DNA from: Bradyrhizobium sp. WSM471
GTDB taxonomy: Bacteria; Pseudomonadota; Alphaproteobacteria; Rhizobiales; Xanthobacteraceae
Reading direction: 5' to 3'
DNA length: 64,000 nt
NCBI RefSeq assembly: GCF_000244915.1
Contig: NZ_CM001442.1
Span: 1,364,001 to 1,428,000 of the forward strand
Under the pieces are notes generated by a model. That model searched no databases, was not told where the DNA came from, and saw only the letters and a list, made by a program, of their open reading frames with translations. How positions within the stretch are numbered: position 1 is the first letter of the stretch; each line of letters starts with the position of its first letter. The position numbers and the translations under genes are program-made. Shown in pieces: positions 10,669 to 21,131 of this stretch.

Positions 10669-11358
10669 CTAGCCGTGCTCTTGACCCGCAGGATTTTGGC
10701 CCGCAAGCGCAGTCGCATGGGCCTTCTTGATCGCAGCGTCGATCTCGACCAGCGCGGCCTTGGGTCCGCGCGGATCGGCCCAGATGAAGTCGTCCACCAG
10801 CACGAAATCGGCGCCGTTGGCGGCGAATTCGTGGGCCTCTTCCAGCGACATGGCAAAGCCGACGCAGGGCGGCTCGAACAGCTCGGCCCACCAGTCCAGC
10901 CGCTCGGCGATCGCTTGCGACGACGGCCGCTGGCCCTTTGCGTCGGGCTCGCCGAACAGCAAATAATCCGCGCCGATCTCGCCCGCATCCATCGAATGGT
11001 GCCGCGTCGTCAGCCCGCCGACTCCGGCGATGCGATCGGGCTTGAGCGATGGCAGCGCCTCTTTCAGCGCGGCGATGCCGGGCAGGTGCGCGCCGTCGGC
11101 GCCGCCGCGCGCGACGAGCTCAGGATGGCCGTCGACGAGCAGCGCGGCGCCCGCTTTCTGAACCGGCGGCGCGAGCGCCTTGATCCGCGAGATCATGGTG
11201 CGCTGATCGGTTTCCTTCAGCCGCAACAGCACGGCCGCCACATCGGCGGCGGCGAGCAGGCCGGGCAGCTCGGCCAGAAGCGAAGCGGGATCGTCGACGA
11301 CGGGCGTCGCGAGATAAAGGCGCGGCGCCGGGCGCGGCGGAGGAGATTTGTTCGACAA
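10669..11358 (-). CDS. Thiamine phosphate synthase-like protein (ThiE/TenI fold)
   Basis: 229 residues with a TIM-barrel layout: YLATPVVDD at the N-terminus, GGADGAHLPG where ThiE has its GVHLGQ phosphate-site motif, and GVGGLTTRHHSMDAGEIGADYLLFGEP near strand 7. The key ThiE motifs are diverged, so catalysis of thiazole-phosphate plus HMP-PP coupling is not certain. It sits 3 bp from the class I aldolase stop, suggesting co-transcription with carbon metabolism genes; no thi genes are nearby. Confidence 0.7.
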   Translation of the reverse strand: MSNKSPPPRPAPRLYLATPVVDDPASLLAELPGLLAAADVAAVLLRLKETDQRTMISRIKALAPPVQKAGAALLVDGHPELVARGGADGAHLPGIAALKEALPSLKPDRIAGVGGLTTRHHSMDAGEIGADYLLFGEPDAKGQRPSSQAIAERLDWWAELFEPPCVGFAMSLEEAHEFAANGADFVLVDDFIWADPRGPKAALVEIDAAIKKAHATALAGQNPAGQEHG

Positions 11359-11361
11359 GAT

Positions 11362-12387
11362 CTAGGCCGCTTTCTGTTCCAGGCTGCTTTGCCATTCGCC
11401 TTTGGAGGCGAGACCGTTCATGCGCGCGCGGTGACTGAATGCGTTTTGTCCGGCCGCGACGTTCTCGGCCTTGCCCGACCAGGCCTTCTGCGGCGCGGCC
11501 TGGAGTGCGCGACCGTAGGAGAAGGTCAGGCCCCAGGGCAGCGGGCCGAGCTTGTGCATGGCGTTGAGATGCGCCGTTGCCTCTTCATCCGACTGGCCGC
11601 CGGAGAGGAAGGCGATGCCGGGCACCGCCGCGGGCACGCATGCCCTGAGCAGCCGTATCGTCTTCTCCGCGACCTCCCCGACGGAAGCCTGCTTCGCGGA
11701 TTTCTTGCCGGAGATGGCCATGTTCGGCTTCAGCACCATGCCCTCGAGCGCGACGCGCTGCACGCGCAATTCCTGAAACGTCTTGTTGAGCACACGGCTC
11801 GTCACCTCATAGCAGCGATCGATGTCGTGGTCGCCGTCCATCAGCACTTCGGGCTCGACGATCGGCACGATCTGCGCGGCCTGGCACAGCGCTGCGTAGC
11901 GCGCCAGCGCGTGGGCGTTGACGCTGATCGCGGTCATCGAGGGAATGCCGCTGCCGATGTCGATCACCGCGCGCCATTTGGCGAAGCGTGCGCCGCGCTC
12001 GTAATATTTCTTCAGCCGTTCGGCGAGCTTGTCGAGCCCGACGGTGACGAGCTCTCCCGGGCACATCGGCAGGGGTTGCGTGCCCTCGTCGACCTTGATG
12101 CCGGGAATGGCGCCGCTGCTCTCGATCAGCTTGACCAGGGGCGTGCCGTCCTTTGCGTTCTGCCAGATCGTCTCGTCGTAGAGGATGACGCCGGAGATAT
12201 AGCGGCTCATGGCTTCGTTCGAGCGGAACAGCATCTCGCGATAGTCGCGGCGGTTCTCCTCGGTCGATTCCACGCCGATCGCGTCGAAACGCTTCTTGAT
12301 GGTGCCGGAGGATTCGTCGGCGGCAAGGATGCCCTTGCCGGGCGCGACCATGGCAGTCGCGATCCTGTTGAGCTCAGTCAGATTCAT
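11362..12387 (-). CDS. Fructose-bisphosphate aldolase, class I
   Basis: 341 residues from the ATG at 12387, with GGAGGACATCTCG before it; the upstream in-frame Met at 12447 is rejected. Class I signatures are present: GILAADES, the region MVLKPNM with the Schiff-base Lys at residue 220, and LSGGQSDEEATAHLNAM. The enzyme cleaves or forms fructose-1,6-bisphosphate in the cytoplasm without a metal. It lies in the same leftward cluster as a class II aldolase, pgk, gap and tkt, so two unrelated aldolases for one reaction are encoded side by side, separated by a repeat element. Confidence 0.95.
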   Translation of the reverse strand: MNLTELNRIATAMVAPGKGILAADESSGTIKKRFDAIGVESTEENRRDYREMLFRSNEAMSRYISGVILYDETIWQNAKDGTPLVKLIESSGAIPGIKVDEGTQPLPMCPGELVTVGLDKLAERLKKYYERGARFAKWRAVIDIGSGIPSMTAISVNAHALARYAALCQAAQIVPIVEPEVLMDGDHDIDRCYEVTSRVLNKTFQELRVQRVALEGMVLKPNMAISGKKSAKQASVGEVAEKTIRLLRACVPAAVPGIAFLSGGQSDEEATAHLNAMHKLGPLPWGLTFSYGRALQAAPQKAWSGKAENVAAGQNAFSHRARMNGLASKGEWQSSLEQKAA

Positions 12388-12479
12388 CGAGATGTCCTCC
12401 CAAAACGATTCTGCCCTTGCCGGTGAAAATAGACCGTTCTCGGGCAAATGCCGAGTTAACGTTCGTCGCAGGGTAAGGG

Positions 12480-12644
12480 GGGAGGGGGCCTGTTACCTCG
12501 CCCCGCTTGCGGGGAGAGGTCGGATTTTACGCGCCGCGTAAAATCCGGGTGAGGGGGTACAGGTCTATTGATAGGGCACAACTCGCGGAGCGAGCCCCTC
12601 ACCCCAACCCTCTCCCCATAAGAACGGGGAGAGGGAGGGATAGA
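12480..12644. repeat. Large intergenic inverted-repeat element
   Basis: Contains three nested hairpins: CCCCGC-TTG-CGGGG near 12,500, GGATTTTACGCG-CGCGTAAAATCC at about 12,522-12,547, and CTCTCCCC-ATAAGAAC-GGGGAGAG near 12,610-12,633. The outer arms GGTGAGGGG and CCCCTCACC also match. It separates the class I aldolase promoter from the class II aldolase stop. Related pieces occur at 7259-7360. Confidence 0.8.
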
Positions 12645-13712
12645 TCACGCCACCTTCGGGGCGAGCTCGCCCTTGGCGTAGCGCTTGGCCATCTCGGCCG
12701 TGGTCAGCACCTTCTTGATCTTGGAGGCTTGGCCGGCGGTATTGAATTCCTGGAGCCGCTGCTTGCACAGCTTGGTCATCGCTTCCATCGCGGGCTTCAG
12801 GTATTTGCGCGGGTCGAACTCTTCCGGATTGTCCTTGAGCACCTTCCGGATCTGGCCGGTCATCGCCATGCGGTTGTCGGTGTCGATGTTGATCTTGCGC
12901 ACGCCGTTCTTGATGCCGCGCTGGATCTCGGCAACAGGCACGCCCCAGGTCGGCTTCATCTTGCCGCCATAGGCGTTGATGATGTCCTGGAGGTCCTGCG
13001 GCACCGACGAGGAGCCGTGCATGACGAGATGCATGTTCGGCAGCTTGCGGTGGATCTCCTCGATCACGTTCATGGCGAGGATGTCACCGTCGGGCTTGCG
13101 GGTGAATTTGTAAGCACCGTGAGACGTCCCCATCGCGATCGCGAGCGCGTCGACCTGGGTCTCCTGCACGAACTTCACGGCTTCATCCGGATTGGTCAGG
13201 AGCTGGTCGTGGCTGAGCTTGCCCTCGGCGCCGTGGCCGTCTTCCTTGTCGCCCATGCCGGTCTCGAGCGAGCCGAGCACGCCGAGCTCGCCCTCGACCG
13301 AGATGCCGCCGAGATGGGCCATGTCGGTCACGGTCTTGGTCACGCCGACATTGTAGCCCCAGTCGCCGGGGGTCTTGCCGTCGGCCTTGAGCGAGCCGTC
13401 CATCATCACCGAGGTGAAGCCGGCCTGGATCGCGGTCATGCAGGTTGCCGGCTCGTTGCCGTGGTCGAGATGCACGCAGACCGGAATGTGCGGATAAATC
13501 TCGGTCACCGCGTCCATCATGTGCTTGAGCATGACGTCGTTGGCGTAGGAGCGCGCACCGCGCGAGGCCTGGATGATGACGGGCGCGTCGACCTGGTTGG
13601 CCGCGTCCATGATCGCCAGTGCCTGCTCCATGTTGTTGATGTTGAAGGCCGGGACGCCGTAATCGTTCTCCGCCGCATGGTCGAGCAATTGACGCAACGT
13701 GATCCGAGCCAT
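12645..13712 (-). CDS. Fructose-bisphosphate aldolase, class II
   Basis: 355 residues from the ATG at 13712 ([10 protein letters not shown]); the longer frame to 13883 is a read-through of the spacer. Zinc-enzyme signatures are visible: [10 protein letters not shown] with metal-binding His, and the later MHGSSS loop. The length and the sequence resemble the CbbA/FbaA type of alphaproteobacteria. It acts in glycolysis/gluconeogenesis and, if the Calvin cycle is present, in sedoheptulose-bisphosphate formation. It lies 67 bp downstream of pgk on the same strand. Confidence 0.95.
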   Translation of the reverse strand: MARITLRQLLDHAAENDYGVPAFNINNMEQALAIMDAANQVDAPVIIQASRGARSYANDVMLKHMMDAVTEIYPHIPVCVHLDHGNEPATCMTAIQAGFTSVMMDGSLKADGKTPGDWGYNVGVTKTVTDMAHLGGISVEGELGVLGSLETGMGDKEDGHGAEGKLSHDQLLTNPDEAVKFVQETQVDALAIAMGTSHGAYKFTRKPDGDILAMNVIEEIHRKLPNMHLVMHGSSSVPQDLQDIINAYGGKMKPTWGVPVAEIQRGIKNGVRKINIDTDNRMAMTGQIRKVLKDNPEEFDPRKYLKPAMEAMTKLCKQRLQEFNTAGQASKIKKVLTTAEMAKRYAKGELAPKVA

Positions 13713-13779
13713 CTGTGTTTTTCTCCCGTTTGGGCCTGCTAGGCCACTGCTTGAACGCGGCTGACGACTTGCCGACCGA

Positions 13780-14976
13780 TTACTTGGTGCGCAGAACTTC
13801 GACGCCGGGCAGGGGCTTGCCTTCCATCCATTCAAGAAATGCGCCACCGGCGGTCGAGACATAGGTGAACTGACCGGCCACATGCGCCTGGTTGAGGGCC
13901 GCGACGGTGTCGCCGCCGCCCGCGATCGAGATCAGCTTCTTGGCCTTGGTGCGCTCGGCGGCATGCTTGGCGGCGGACATCGTGCCGCGGTCGAACGGCT
14001 GCATTTCGAACGCACCGAGCGGTCCGTTCCAGACCAGCGTCGCCGCATCGTCGATCGCGGCGTGCACACGTGCGATCGATTGCGGACCGACGTCGAGGAT
14101 CATGCCGTCGGCCGGGATCGCGTCGAGGCCATAGGCGTGCGACGGCGCGTTGGCCGCGAAATGATAGGCGACGGTGGCGTCGACCGGCAGGATGATGGCG
14201 CAGTTGGCGGCTTCCGCCTTTTCCATGATGCGCAGCGCGGTCGCGGCGAGATCCTTCTCGGCCAGCGACTTGCCGATGCCGACGCCCTGGGCGTGCAGGA
14301 AGGTGTTGGCCATGCCGCCGCCGATCACGAGCGCGTCGACCTTGGTCACGAGGTTTTCGAGCAGGTCGATCTTGGTCGAGACCTTGGCGCCGCCGATGAT
14401 CGCGATGACGGGCTTGGTCGGTGAGCCCAGCGCCTTCTCCAGCGCAACCAGCTCGGCCTGCATCGTGCGGCCGGCATAGGCGGGCAGCTTGTGGCCGAGG
14501 CCTTCGGTCGAGGCATGGGCGCGGTGCGCGGCCGAGAACGCGTCATTGACCCAGATGTCGCCGAGTTTTGCGAGCTCCGCGACAAAGGCGGGATCGTTCT
14601 TCTCTTCCTCTTTGTGGAAGCGGGTATTTTCCAGACAGAGAATGTCGCCATCCTTCAAGCCGGCAACGGCCGTGGCCGCGGGCTCGCCGATGCAGTCGTC
14701 GGCGAAGGCGACGGGCTTCTTCACGACCTTGGCGAGCGCCTCGGCCACGGGCTTGAGCGAGTCCTTGGCATCGCGCCCTTTCGGCCGGCCGAAATGCGCG
14801 AGCAGGATGACCTTGCCGCCCTTGTCCGAGATTTCGGTGATGGTCGGCGCGACGCGCTCGAGCCGGGTCGCGTCGCTGACGCGCCCGTTCTCCATGGGCA
14901 CGTTGAGATCCACGCGCAGCAGCACGCGTTTGCCCTTCACGTCGACGTCGTCGAGGGTGCGGAATTTGTCGGTCAT
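13780..14976 (-). CDS. pgk: Phosphoglycerate kinase
   Basis: 398 residues from the ATG at 14976; the extra 42 upstream codons of the open frame come from an inverted repeat and are rejected. N-terminal substrate loop [12 protein letters not shown], the HFGRPKG segment, and the C-terminal nucleotide site [14 protein letters not shown] are intact. The enzyme transfers phosphate between 1,3-bisphosphoglycerate and ADP. It is the third gene of the leftward tkt-gap-pgk-aldolase group. Confidence 0.97.
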   Translation of the reverse strand: MTDKFRTLDDVDVKGKRVLLRVDLNVPMENGRVSDATRLERVAPTITEISDKGGKVILLAHFGRPKGRDAKDSLKPVAEALAKVVKKPVAFADDCIGEPAATAVAGLKDGDILCLENTRFHKEEEKNDPAFVAELAKLGDIWVNDAFSAAHRAHASTEGLGHKLPAYAGRTMQAELVALEKALGSPTKPVIAIIGGAKVSTKIDLLENLVTKVDALVIGGGMANTFLHAQGVGIGKSLAEKDLAATALRIMEKAEAANCAIILPVDATVAYHFAANAPSHAYGLDAIPADGMILDVGPQSIARVHAAIDDAATLVWNGPLGAFEMQPFDRGTMSAAKHAAERTKAKKLISIAGGGDTVAALNQAHVAGQFTYVSTAGGAFLEWMEGKPLPGVEVLRTK

Positions 14977-14987
14977 CTCTGGCTCTC

Positions 14988-15122
14988 TCGTCCCGGGCGC
15001 GGCGCAGCGCGAAGCGGTGCGCTGCAGAACCGGGACCCACATGCAGCGAGTCCCGCGGCTGAATGGGTCCCGGCTCTGCGGAGCAACGCTTCGGCGCTGC
15101 ACCGCGTCCGGGACACGAGACC
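14988..15122. repeat. Intergenic inverted repeat between gap and pgk
   Basis: The left arm CTCTCGTCCCGGGCGCGG (14,982 on) pairs with the right arm CCGCGTCCGGGACACGAG ending near 15,120, and inner arms CCGGGACCCA and TGGGTCCCGG pair around 15,030-15,070. It fills almost the whole spacer, so an mRNA spanning both genes would carry a long hairpin here. Confidence 0.75.
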
Positions 15123-15126
15123 TTGC

Positions 15127-16134
<1,008 letters not shown>

Positions 16135-16280
16135 GTTTCGTCTCCTTCAATGACCGTTGTCATCCCGCACAACGCGCTAGCGCGCCTGCGAGGGTTTTTT
16201 TAGGGCGGACGCCCGGTTCGGCCGGGCGGGGCTTGATCATATGGGAGTTAGGTAGTCCTTTTTTTCGGCAATCTCAACTC

Positions 16281-18266
16281 TCAGGAAACGCGTTTCAGAA
16301 CGGCGTTAACCGCGGCCTCGGCGGTAATGCCAAAGTGCTGGAATACCTTGTTGAGAGGGGCGCTGGCGCCGAAGGAGTGCATGCCGATAAATTCGCCATC
16401 CTGGCCGATCACGGCGTCCCAGCCCCAGCGCACGGCGGCCTCGATCGCGACCTTGATGGGGGCGTTGCCGATGATCTCGTCGCGGCGTTCCTTTGGTTGC
16501 GCTAGCAGGAGCTCGAGCGAGGGAACCGAAACCACCCGGGTCGGAATGCCGCGCTCGGCGAGCTGCTTCTGGGCGGCCACGGCCATCTCCACTTCGGAGC
16601 CCGAGGCGAACAGCGTCGCCTTGGCTTCGCCCTGGGCGGCCACCAGCTCGTAGGCGCCAAACCGGCAGGGACTCTCGTTCGGTGCGGCGGTGCGCAGCTG
16701 CGGCAGGTTCTGCCGGGTCAGCGCCAGCACTGTCGGGCCGTCGATGCGGTTGAGCGCGAGCTCCCAGCACTCGGCAACCTCGATGGAATCGCACGGGCGG
16801 AACACGCGCATGTTGGGAATGGCGCGCAGCGCCGAGAGATGTTCGACCGGCTGGTGGGTCGGGCCGTCTTCGCCGAGGCCGATGGAATCGTGGGTCATGA
16901 CATAAACGACCCCGGTCCCCATCAACGCGGCGAGCCGCATCGCCGGCCGTGCATAATCCGTGAACACCAGGAAGGTCGCGCCGTTCGGCGCAAAACCACC
17001 GTGCAGGAAGATGCCGTTCATCGCCGCGCACATGCCGTGCTCGCGGATGCCGTAATGGATGAAGCGGCCCTTCGGCGTCTTGGCCGAGAACGCGGTTGCC
17101 GATTTCGCCTTGTTGTTGTTGGAGCCGGTGAGGTCGGCCGAGCCCGCCAGAAACTCCATCGGCATCGCGCCGGCAATCACTTCGATCACGGCTTCGGAGG
17201 ATTTGCGGGTCGCCGCATTCATCGGCTTTTCCAGCAGCTCCTTCTTGTAGCCTTTGAACGCCTTTGCCAGCGCTGCCGGGCGCTCGTGGCGCAGGCGACG
17301 CTCGAACTCGGCGCGCTTGCGGCTGCCGAGTTCACCGAGCCTTGCTTCCCATTCCTGTCGTGCCGCCGCGCCACGGCTGCCGGCTGCGCGCCAGGCCTTG
17401 AGCACGTCGTCGGGCACCGAGAACGGCTCCAGCGAAATGCCGAGATTTTCCTTGGCGGCCTTGAGCTCGTCGGCGCCGAGCGCTTCGCCGTGGACCTTGT
17501 TGGTGCCGGCCTTGTGCGGGGCGCCGAAGCCGATGGTGGTGCGGCAAGCAATCAGCGTGGGCTTGTTTGATTTCTGCGCGCGCGTGATCGCGGCTGCTAT
17601 CGCGGCCTGGTCGTGGCCGTCGATCTTTTCGGCCGCCCAACCCGCCGACTTGAAGCGCTTCACCTGGTCCACGGAATCGGAGATCGAGGTCGGACCATCG
17701 ATCGAAATGCCGTTGTCGTCATACAGCACGATCAGCTTGTTGAGCTTCCAATGACCGGCCATCGCGATCGCTTCCTGCGACACGCCTTCCATCAAATCGC
17801 CGTCGGAAGCGATCACATAGGTGTGGTGATCGACGATCTTCCTGCCGAACTCGGCGGCGAGCATCTTCTCGGCGAGCGCCATGCCGACGGCGGTGGAAAT
17901 GCCCTGGCCGAGCGGACCGGTGGTGGTCTCGATGCCCTTGGTGTGGCCATGCTCGGGATGTCCTGGTGTCAGCGACCCCAACTGACGAAAGTCCTTGAGC
18001 TGGTCGATCGTCATCTCGGGGCTGCCGATCAGATACAGCAGCGAATAGATCAGCATTGAGCCGTGCCCGGCCGAGAGCACGAAGCGGTCGCGGTCCGGCC
18101 AGTCCAGCGCGGCGACGTCGAATTTCAGGAATTGCGTGAACAGCACGGTCGCCATGTCGGCGGCGCCCATCGGCAGGCCCGGATGACCCGATTTCGCCTT
18201 CTCGACGCCGTCCATGGCAAGGCCGCGGATCGCATTGGCCATACGGTTGTGATCGACCTGCGTCAT
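16281..18266 (-). CDS. tkt: Transketolase
   Basis: 661 residues, full length. The thiamine diphosphate motif is seen as [14 protein letters not shown] through [10 protein letters not shown], and the transketolase signature [19 protein letters not shown] lies in the second domain. It moves two-carbon units between sugar phosphates in the pentose phosphate (and Calvin) pathway. It is the promoter-proximal gene of the leftward carbon cluster; its promoter must lie in 18,267-18,565, which it shares with the rightward DUF4164-zapA pair. Confidence 0.97.
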   Translation of the reverse strand: MTQVDHNRMANAIRGLAMDGVEKAKSGHPGLPMGAADMATVLFTQFLKFDVAALDWPDRDRFVLSAGHGSMLIYSLLYLIGSPEMTIDQLKDFRQLGSLTPGHPEHGHTKGIETTTGPLGQGISTAVGMALAEKMLAAEFGRKIVDHHTYVIASDGDLMEGVSQEAIAMAGHWKLNKLIVLYDDNGISIDGPTSISDSVDQVKRFKSAGWAAEKIDGHDQAAIAAAITRAQKSNKPTLIACRTTIGFGAPHKAGTNKVHGEALGADELKAAKENLGISLEPFSVPDDVLKAWRAAGSRGAAARQEWEARLGELGSRKRAEFERRLRHERPAALAKAFKGYKKELLEKPMNAATRKSSEAVIEVIAGAMPMEFLAGSADLTGSNNNKAKSATAFSAKTPKGRFIHYGIREHGMCAAMNGIFLHGGFAPNGATFLVFTDYARPAMRLAALMGTGVVYVMTHDSIGLGEDGPTHQPVEHLSALRAIPNMRVFRPCDSIEVAECWELALNRIDGPTVLALTRQNLPQLRTAAPNESPCRFGAYELVAAQGEAKATLFASGSEVEMAVAAQKQLAERGIPTRVVSVPSLELLLAQPKERRDEIIGNAPIKVAIEAAVRWGWDAVIGQDGEFIGMHSFGASAPLNKVFQHFGITAEAAVNAVLKRVS

Positions 18267-18565
18267 GTCTGAAAATCCGTCTGAAATGAGGCGCTTGTGG
18301 CTGGATTTGGCCGCGCCGGAAGGAGCCTTTCGGCCGCTGGGGTCGCGGCTGGGATAGCATCTCGGTTCCGGCAGGCCAAGGCAATCAAACGCCGGTTTGG
18401 CGGCAAAAGTTGCTTAACGGTGCATAGTTTCGTGGCGGCGTTGCGCTCCGCTAGCTTGCCACGTAAATTTCTGCTTCTAACCGCTTGCCGAACCGAGTCT
18501 TTTGCCGGACGGCAAGCTCCAAGGTAAATGCCACCAGATAGGCCACAGGTTCCGCCGCTGACTGC
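18267..18565. other. Divergent intergenic region tkt / DUF4164-zapA
   Basis: 299 bp without a gene. It must carry promoters for tkt leftward and the DUF4164-zapA pair rightward. I cannot assign -35/-10 boxes with confidence and see no strong hairpin. Confidence 0.5.
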
Positions 18566-18886
18566 ATGAACGATCGCGTATCCAACAGCTCTGCCATGAC
18601 CGAGTCCTCGGCCGTCGAGATCGAGATCGCGACCCGCAGGCTCATGGCGGCGCTCGACTCCCTCGAAAGCGCGGTGGAGCGGCGGCGCGATGCCGATCGC
18701 GACGAGAACGAGCTCGCCGCGCGAATCCAGGCGTTGGGCGCGGACCGCTCGCGCCTTGCCGACGAGCTCGACGGCGCGCTGGTGAAGGCGCGCAAGCTCG
18801 AGCGCTCCAGCCGCGAGATCTCCGATCGGCTGGATTCCGCGATCGTCACGATACGCTCGGTGCTCGATACCGGAGAGGATGGATGA
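18566..18886 (+). CDS. DUF4164-family coiled-coil protein
   Basis: 106 residues, almost entirely heptad-like with ERRRDADRDENELAARI and AKKLERSS-like stretches, no signal peptide or membrane segment. I recognise the arrangement and sequence as DUF4164, found directly before zapA in Rhizobiales. It overlaps zapA by 4 bp, so translation is coupled. A second in-frame ATG at 18596 could be the start. A role next to ZapA at the division ring is inference from position only. Confidence 0.8.
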   Translation: MNDRVSNSSAMTESSAVEIEIATRRLMAALDSLESAVERRRDADRDENELAARIQALGADRSRLADELDGALVKARKLERSSREISDRLDSAIVTIRSVLDTGEDG

Positions 18887-19266
18887 GCCACATCAACGTC
18901 ACCATCAACGGCCGGCAGTACCGCATGGCCTGCGAGGAGGGCCAGGAGGTGCGGCTGCTCAAGCTCGCCGAAAGCCTGGAGACGCGGATCCAGTCGCTGC
19001 GCGGAAAGTTCGGCGAGATCGGTGATGCCAGGCTCACCGTGATGGCGGCGCTGACCGTCTGCGACGAATTGGTCGATGCCGGCAATCGCATCCGCACCAT
19101 GGAGCAGGAGCTGACCGAATTGCGGGATTTCCGCAACGCCGCCGTCGAGCGCGCCCGGTTGACCCAGACCGCGGTCGTGAACGCACTGAACTCAGCAGCC
19201 GAGCGCATCGAGAAGTCGACCCAGGTCCTGAACCGGACAGTGGGCAACGGGATCGCCATCGGCTGA
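18883..19266 (+). CDS. zapA: Cell division protein ZapA
   Basis: 127 residues. The N-terminal domain (VTINGRQYRMACEEGQEVRLLKLAESLE) is the ZapA globular domain and the C-terminal half is a coiled coil, as in family members of about 110-130 residues. ZapA binds FtsZ and bundles protofilaments. It overlaps the DUF4164 gene by ATGA. The downstream spacer contains the 6S RNA gene, matching the zapA-ssrS-fau order known from many proteobacteria. Confidence 0.92.
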   Translation: MSHINVTINGRQYRMACEEGQEVRLLKLAESLETRIQSLRGKFGEIGDARLTVMAALTVCDELVDAGNRIRTMEQELTELRDFRNAAVERARLTQTAVVNALNSAAERIEKSTQVLNRTVGNGIAIG

Positions 19267-19312
19267 CCGTTCACCGGGCTGGCGATTCGTCAGCATCGTT
19301 GTTACATTGCCC

Positions 19313-19475
19313 GAGCGGGGCTGCGACGCGCGTCAGGAGCCATTATCCCCGGGGCCTTATCGATCCTTTAGGGAACTGTCCCTGGCCGGGCCCGTGGGCT
19401 CGGACATATGGTGCCCACCTACTTTCGTAGGGAACTCCGGGATCGAGTGCTTCAACGGCGTTCGCGGCTTCGCAC
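19313..19475 (+). ncRNA. ssrS: 6S RNA
   Basis: The spacer between zapA and 5-formyl-THF cyclo-ligase is the conserved 6S RNA locus. The ends pair: GCGGGGCUGCGACGC at 19315-19329 with GCGUUCGCGGCUUCGC at 19458-19473 (one bulged U and some G-U pairs), giving an RNA of about 160 nt, the size reported for Bradyrhizobium 6S. Between them are paired G/C arms interrupted by loops, compatible with a long rod with a central bubble. A T-rich run follows at 19476. 6S RNA binds the housekeeping RNA polymerase holoenzyme. Exact ends are estimates. Confidence 0.82.
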
Positions 19476-19574
19476 TTTTGTTGTTCTTCCTTCTGGTTCG
19501 TGCCTGTCGAAATTGCGTCCCCGACACGCTGCGGGTGATGACAGCGGGGGTAGCTCTGCCTCGGGGGCAAGCGC

Positions 19575-20171
19575 ATGACCAACACCAAAGCCGAACTCCG
19601 CGCCAAAGCCCTCGCGGCGCGCGATGCGCTGAGCGAAAAGAAACGCACCGCCGCCGCCGCCAAGCTCGCCAAGCGCGGGCTGCCATTCCAGCTCCTGCCT
19701 GGCAGCGTCGTCTCCGGCTATTCGCCGATCCGCAGCGAGATCGATCCGATGCCGCTGATGAAGAAGCTCGCCGAGCAGGGCGCCAGGTTGGCACTGCCTT
19801 GCGTCACCGCGCGCGGCCAGGCGCTGATCTTCCGCGTCTTCCATCCGAACGATCGCCTGATGCTCGGCCCGCTCGGCATTCCCGAGCCGTCACCTGGGGC
19901 CGCTGAAGTTATTCCCGACATCATGCTGACGCCGCTCGCTGCCTTCGATCGTCTCGGCCATCGCATCGGTTATGGCGCGGGGCATTACGACCACACCTTC
20001 GCGCATCTGCGAAAAGCCAAGAATATCGTCGGCATCGGGCTCGCTTTTGCAGCGCAGGAGATCAAGGCGGTTCCGGCACTAGCCCACGACGTGGCGCTGG
20101 ATTATGTGCTAACGGAATCGGACGTATTCGATTTCCGGAGTTCTGAAGTTGCGCATTCTGTTCGTGGGTGA
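19575..20171 (+). CDS. fau: 5-formyltetrahydrofolate cyclo-ligase
   Basis: 198 residues. The N-terminal Lys/Arg-rich helix (KAELRAKALAARDAL), the SGYSPIRSEIDP segment and the C-terminal substrate motif FDRLGHRIGYGAGHYD are typical. The enzyme converts 5-formyl-THF to 5,10-methenyl-THF using ATP. It lies directly after the 6S RNA gene, as in other proteobacteria, and overlaps the next gene by 23 bp. Confidence 0.94.
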   Translation: MTNTKAELRAKALAARDALSEKKRTAAAAKLAKRGLPFQLLPGSVVSGYSPIRSEIDPMPLMKKLAEQGARLALPCVTARGQALIFRVFHPNDRLMLGPLGIPEPSPGAAEVIPDIMLTPLAAFDRLGHRIGYGAGHYDHTFAHLRKAKNIVGIGLAFAAQEIKAVPALAHDVALDYVLTESDVFDFRSSEVAHSVRG

Positions 20172-20973
20172 TGTCGTCGGCCGTGCCGGGCGCAATGCCA
20201 TCGCCGAATATCTGCCCGGCATGGTCAAGGACTGGTCGCTCGATTTCGTGGTCGTCAATGGCGAGAATTCCGCCGGCGGCTTCGGCATCACGGAAGCGAT
20301 CTATCAGGAATTTCTCGACGCTGGCGCCGACGCGGTGACGCTCGGCAATCACTCCTGGGACCAGCGCGAAGCCCTGGTGTTCATCGAGCGCGCCGAGCGT
20401 TTGGTGCGGCCGGCGAACTATCCGCGCGGCACGCCCGGCCGCGGCGCTGCGCTGGTGGAAACCAAGAACGGCAAGCACGCGCTCGTCGTCAACGCGCTCG
20501 GCCGCGTCTTCATGACCCCGTTCGACGATCCCTTCGCTGCGCTCGAGCGCGAGCTCGGGGCCTGTCCGCTCGGCATTGCGGCGGACGCCATCGTCGTCGA
20601 CTTTCATTGCGAGGCGAGCAGCGAGAAGCAGGGCATCGGCTTCTTCTGCGACGGCCGCGCCAGCCTCGTCGTCGGCACCCACACCCATGTGCCGACGGCC
20701 GACCACCAGATCCTGTCGGGCGGCACCGCCTACATGACCGATGCCGGCATGACCGGCGACTACGATTCCATCATCGGCATGCAGAAGGAGGAGCCGCTGC
20801 GCAGGTTCACCTCCGGGATCCCGTCAGGCCGCTTCGAGCCGGCGGCGGGCGCTGCGACGCTCAGCGGCGTGGCCGTGGAGACGGATGACGCGACCGGACT
20901 CGCACTGCGGATTGCACCGGTGCGCGCAGGCGGCCGGCTGGAGCCGACGACGCCGAAGTTTTGGTTGAGCTAG
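20149..20973 (+). CDS. YmdB-like (TIGR00282) metallophosphoesterase
   Basis: 274 residues from a TTG start at 20149 with CCGGAG about 10 bp before it; the overlap with the previous gene leaves no better start. Metal-binding motifs are FVGDVVGRAGR, NGENSAGG, LGNHSWDQ and VGTHTHVPTADHQIL, the full set of this phosphoesterase family, whose characterised members hydrolyse cyclic nucleotides. No signal peptide; cytoplasmic. It is translationally coupled to fau. Confidence 0.9.
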   Translation: MRILFVGDVVGRAGRNAIAEYLPGMVKDWSLDFVVVNGENSAGGFGITEAIYQEFLDAGADAVTLGNHSWDQREALVFIERAERLVRPANYPRGTPGRGAALVETKNGKHALVVNALGRVFMTPFDDPFAALERELGACPLGIAADAIVVDFHCEASSEKQGIGFFCDGRASLVVGTHTHVPTADHQILSGGTAYMTDAGMTGDYDSIIGMQKEEPLRRFTSGIPSGRFEPAAGAATLSGVAVETDDATGLALRIAPVRAGGRLEPTTPKFWLS

Positions 20974-20996
20974 TTGGCGCGTAGCTCGCCACACAC

Positions 20997-21127
20997 TCAG
21001 TGTCGTCCTGGCGAAAGCCAGGACCCATTACCACCGGCGATGGTAATGGGCAGGCTCGTGGTCGAGCGTGTCGCGCCAAACAGGCAGTTGGGAAAAATGG
21101 GTCCTGGCTTTCGCCAGGACGACATTG
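20997..21127. repeat. Inverted repeat between convergent genes
   Basis: The arm TGTCGTCCTGGCGAAAGCCA (21001-21020, continuing GGACCCA) is the reverse complement of TGGGTCCTGGCTTTCGCCAG (about 21,099 on, continuing GACGACA). The arms are about 27 bp and nearly perfect, with a 70-bp spacer containing a second small repeat. The element lies between convergent genes and could act as a bidirectional terminator. Confidence 0.85.
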
Positions 21128-21131
21128 GGAC

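Noticed and set aside
16207..16225. GC hairpin between gap and tkt as a terminator of tkt
   Set aside because: On the tkt-sense strand it is followed by an A-run, not a T-run, so it is not an intrinsic terminator in that direction.
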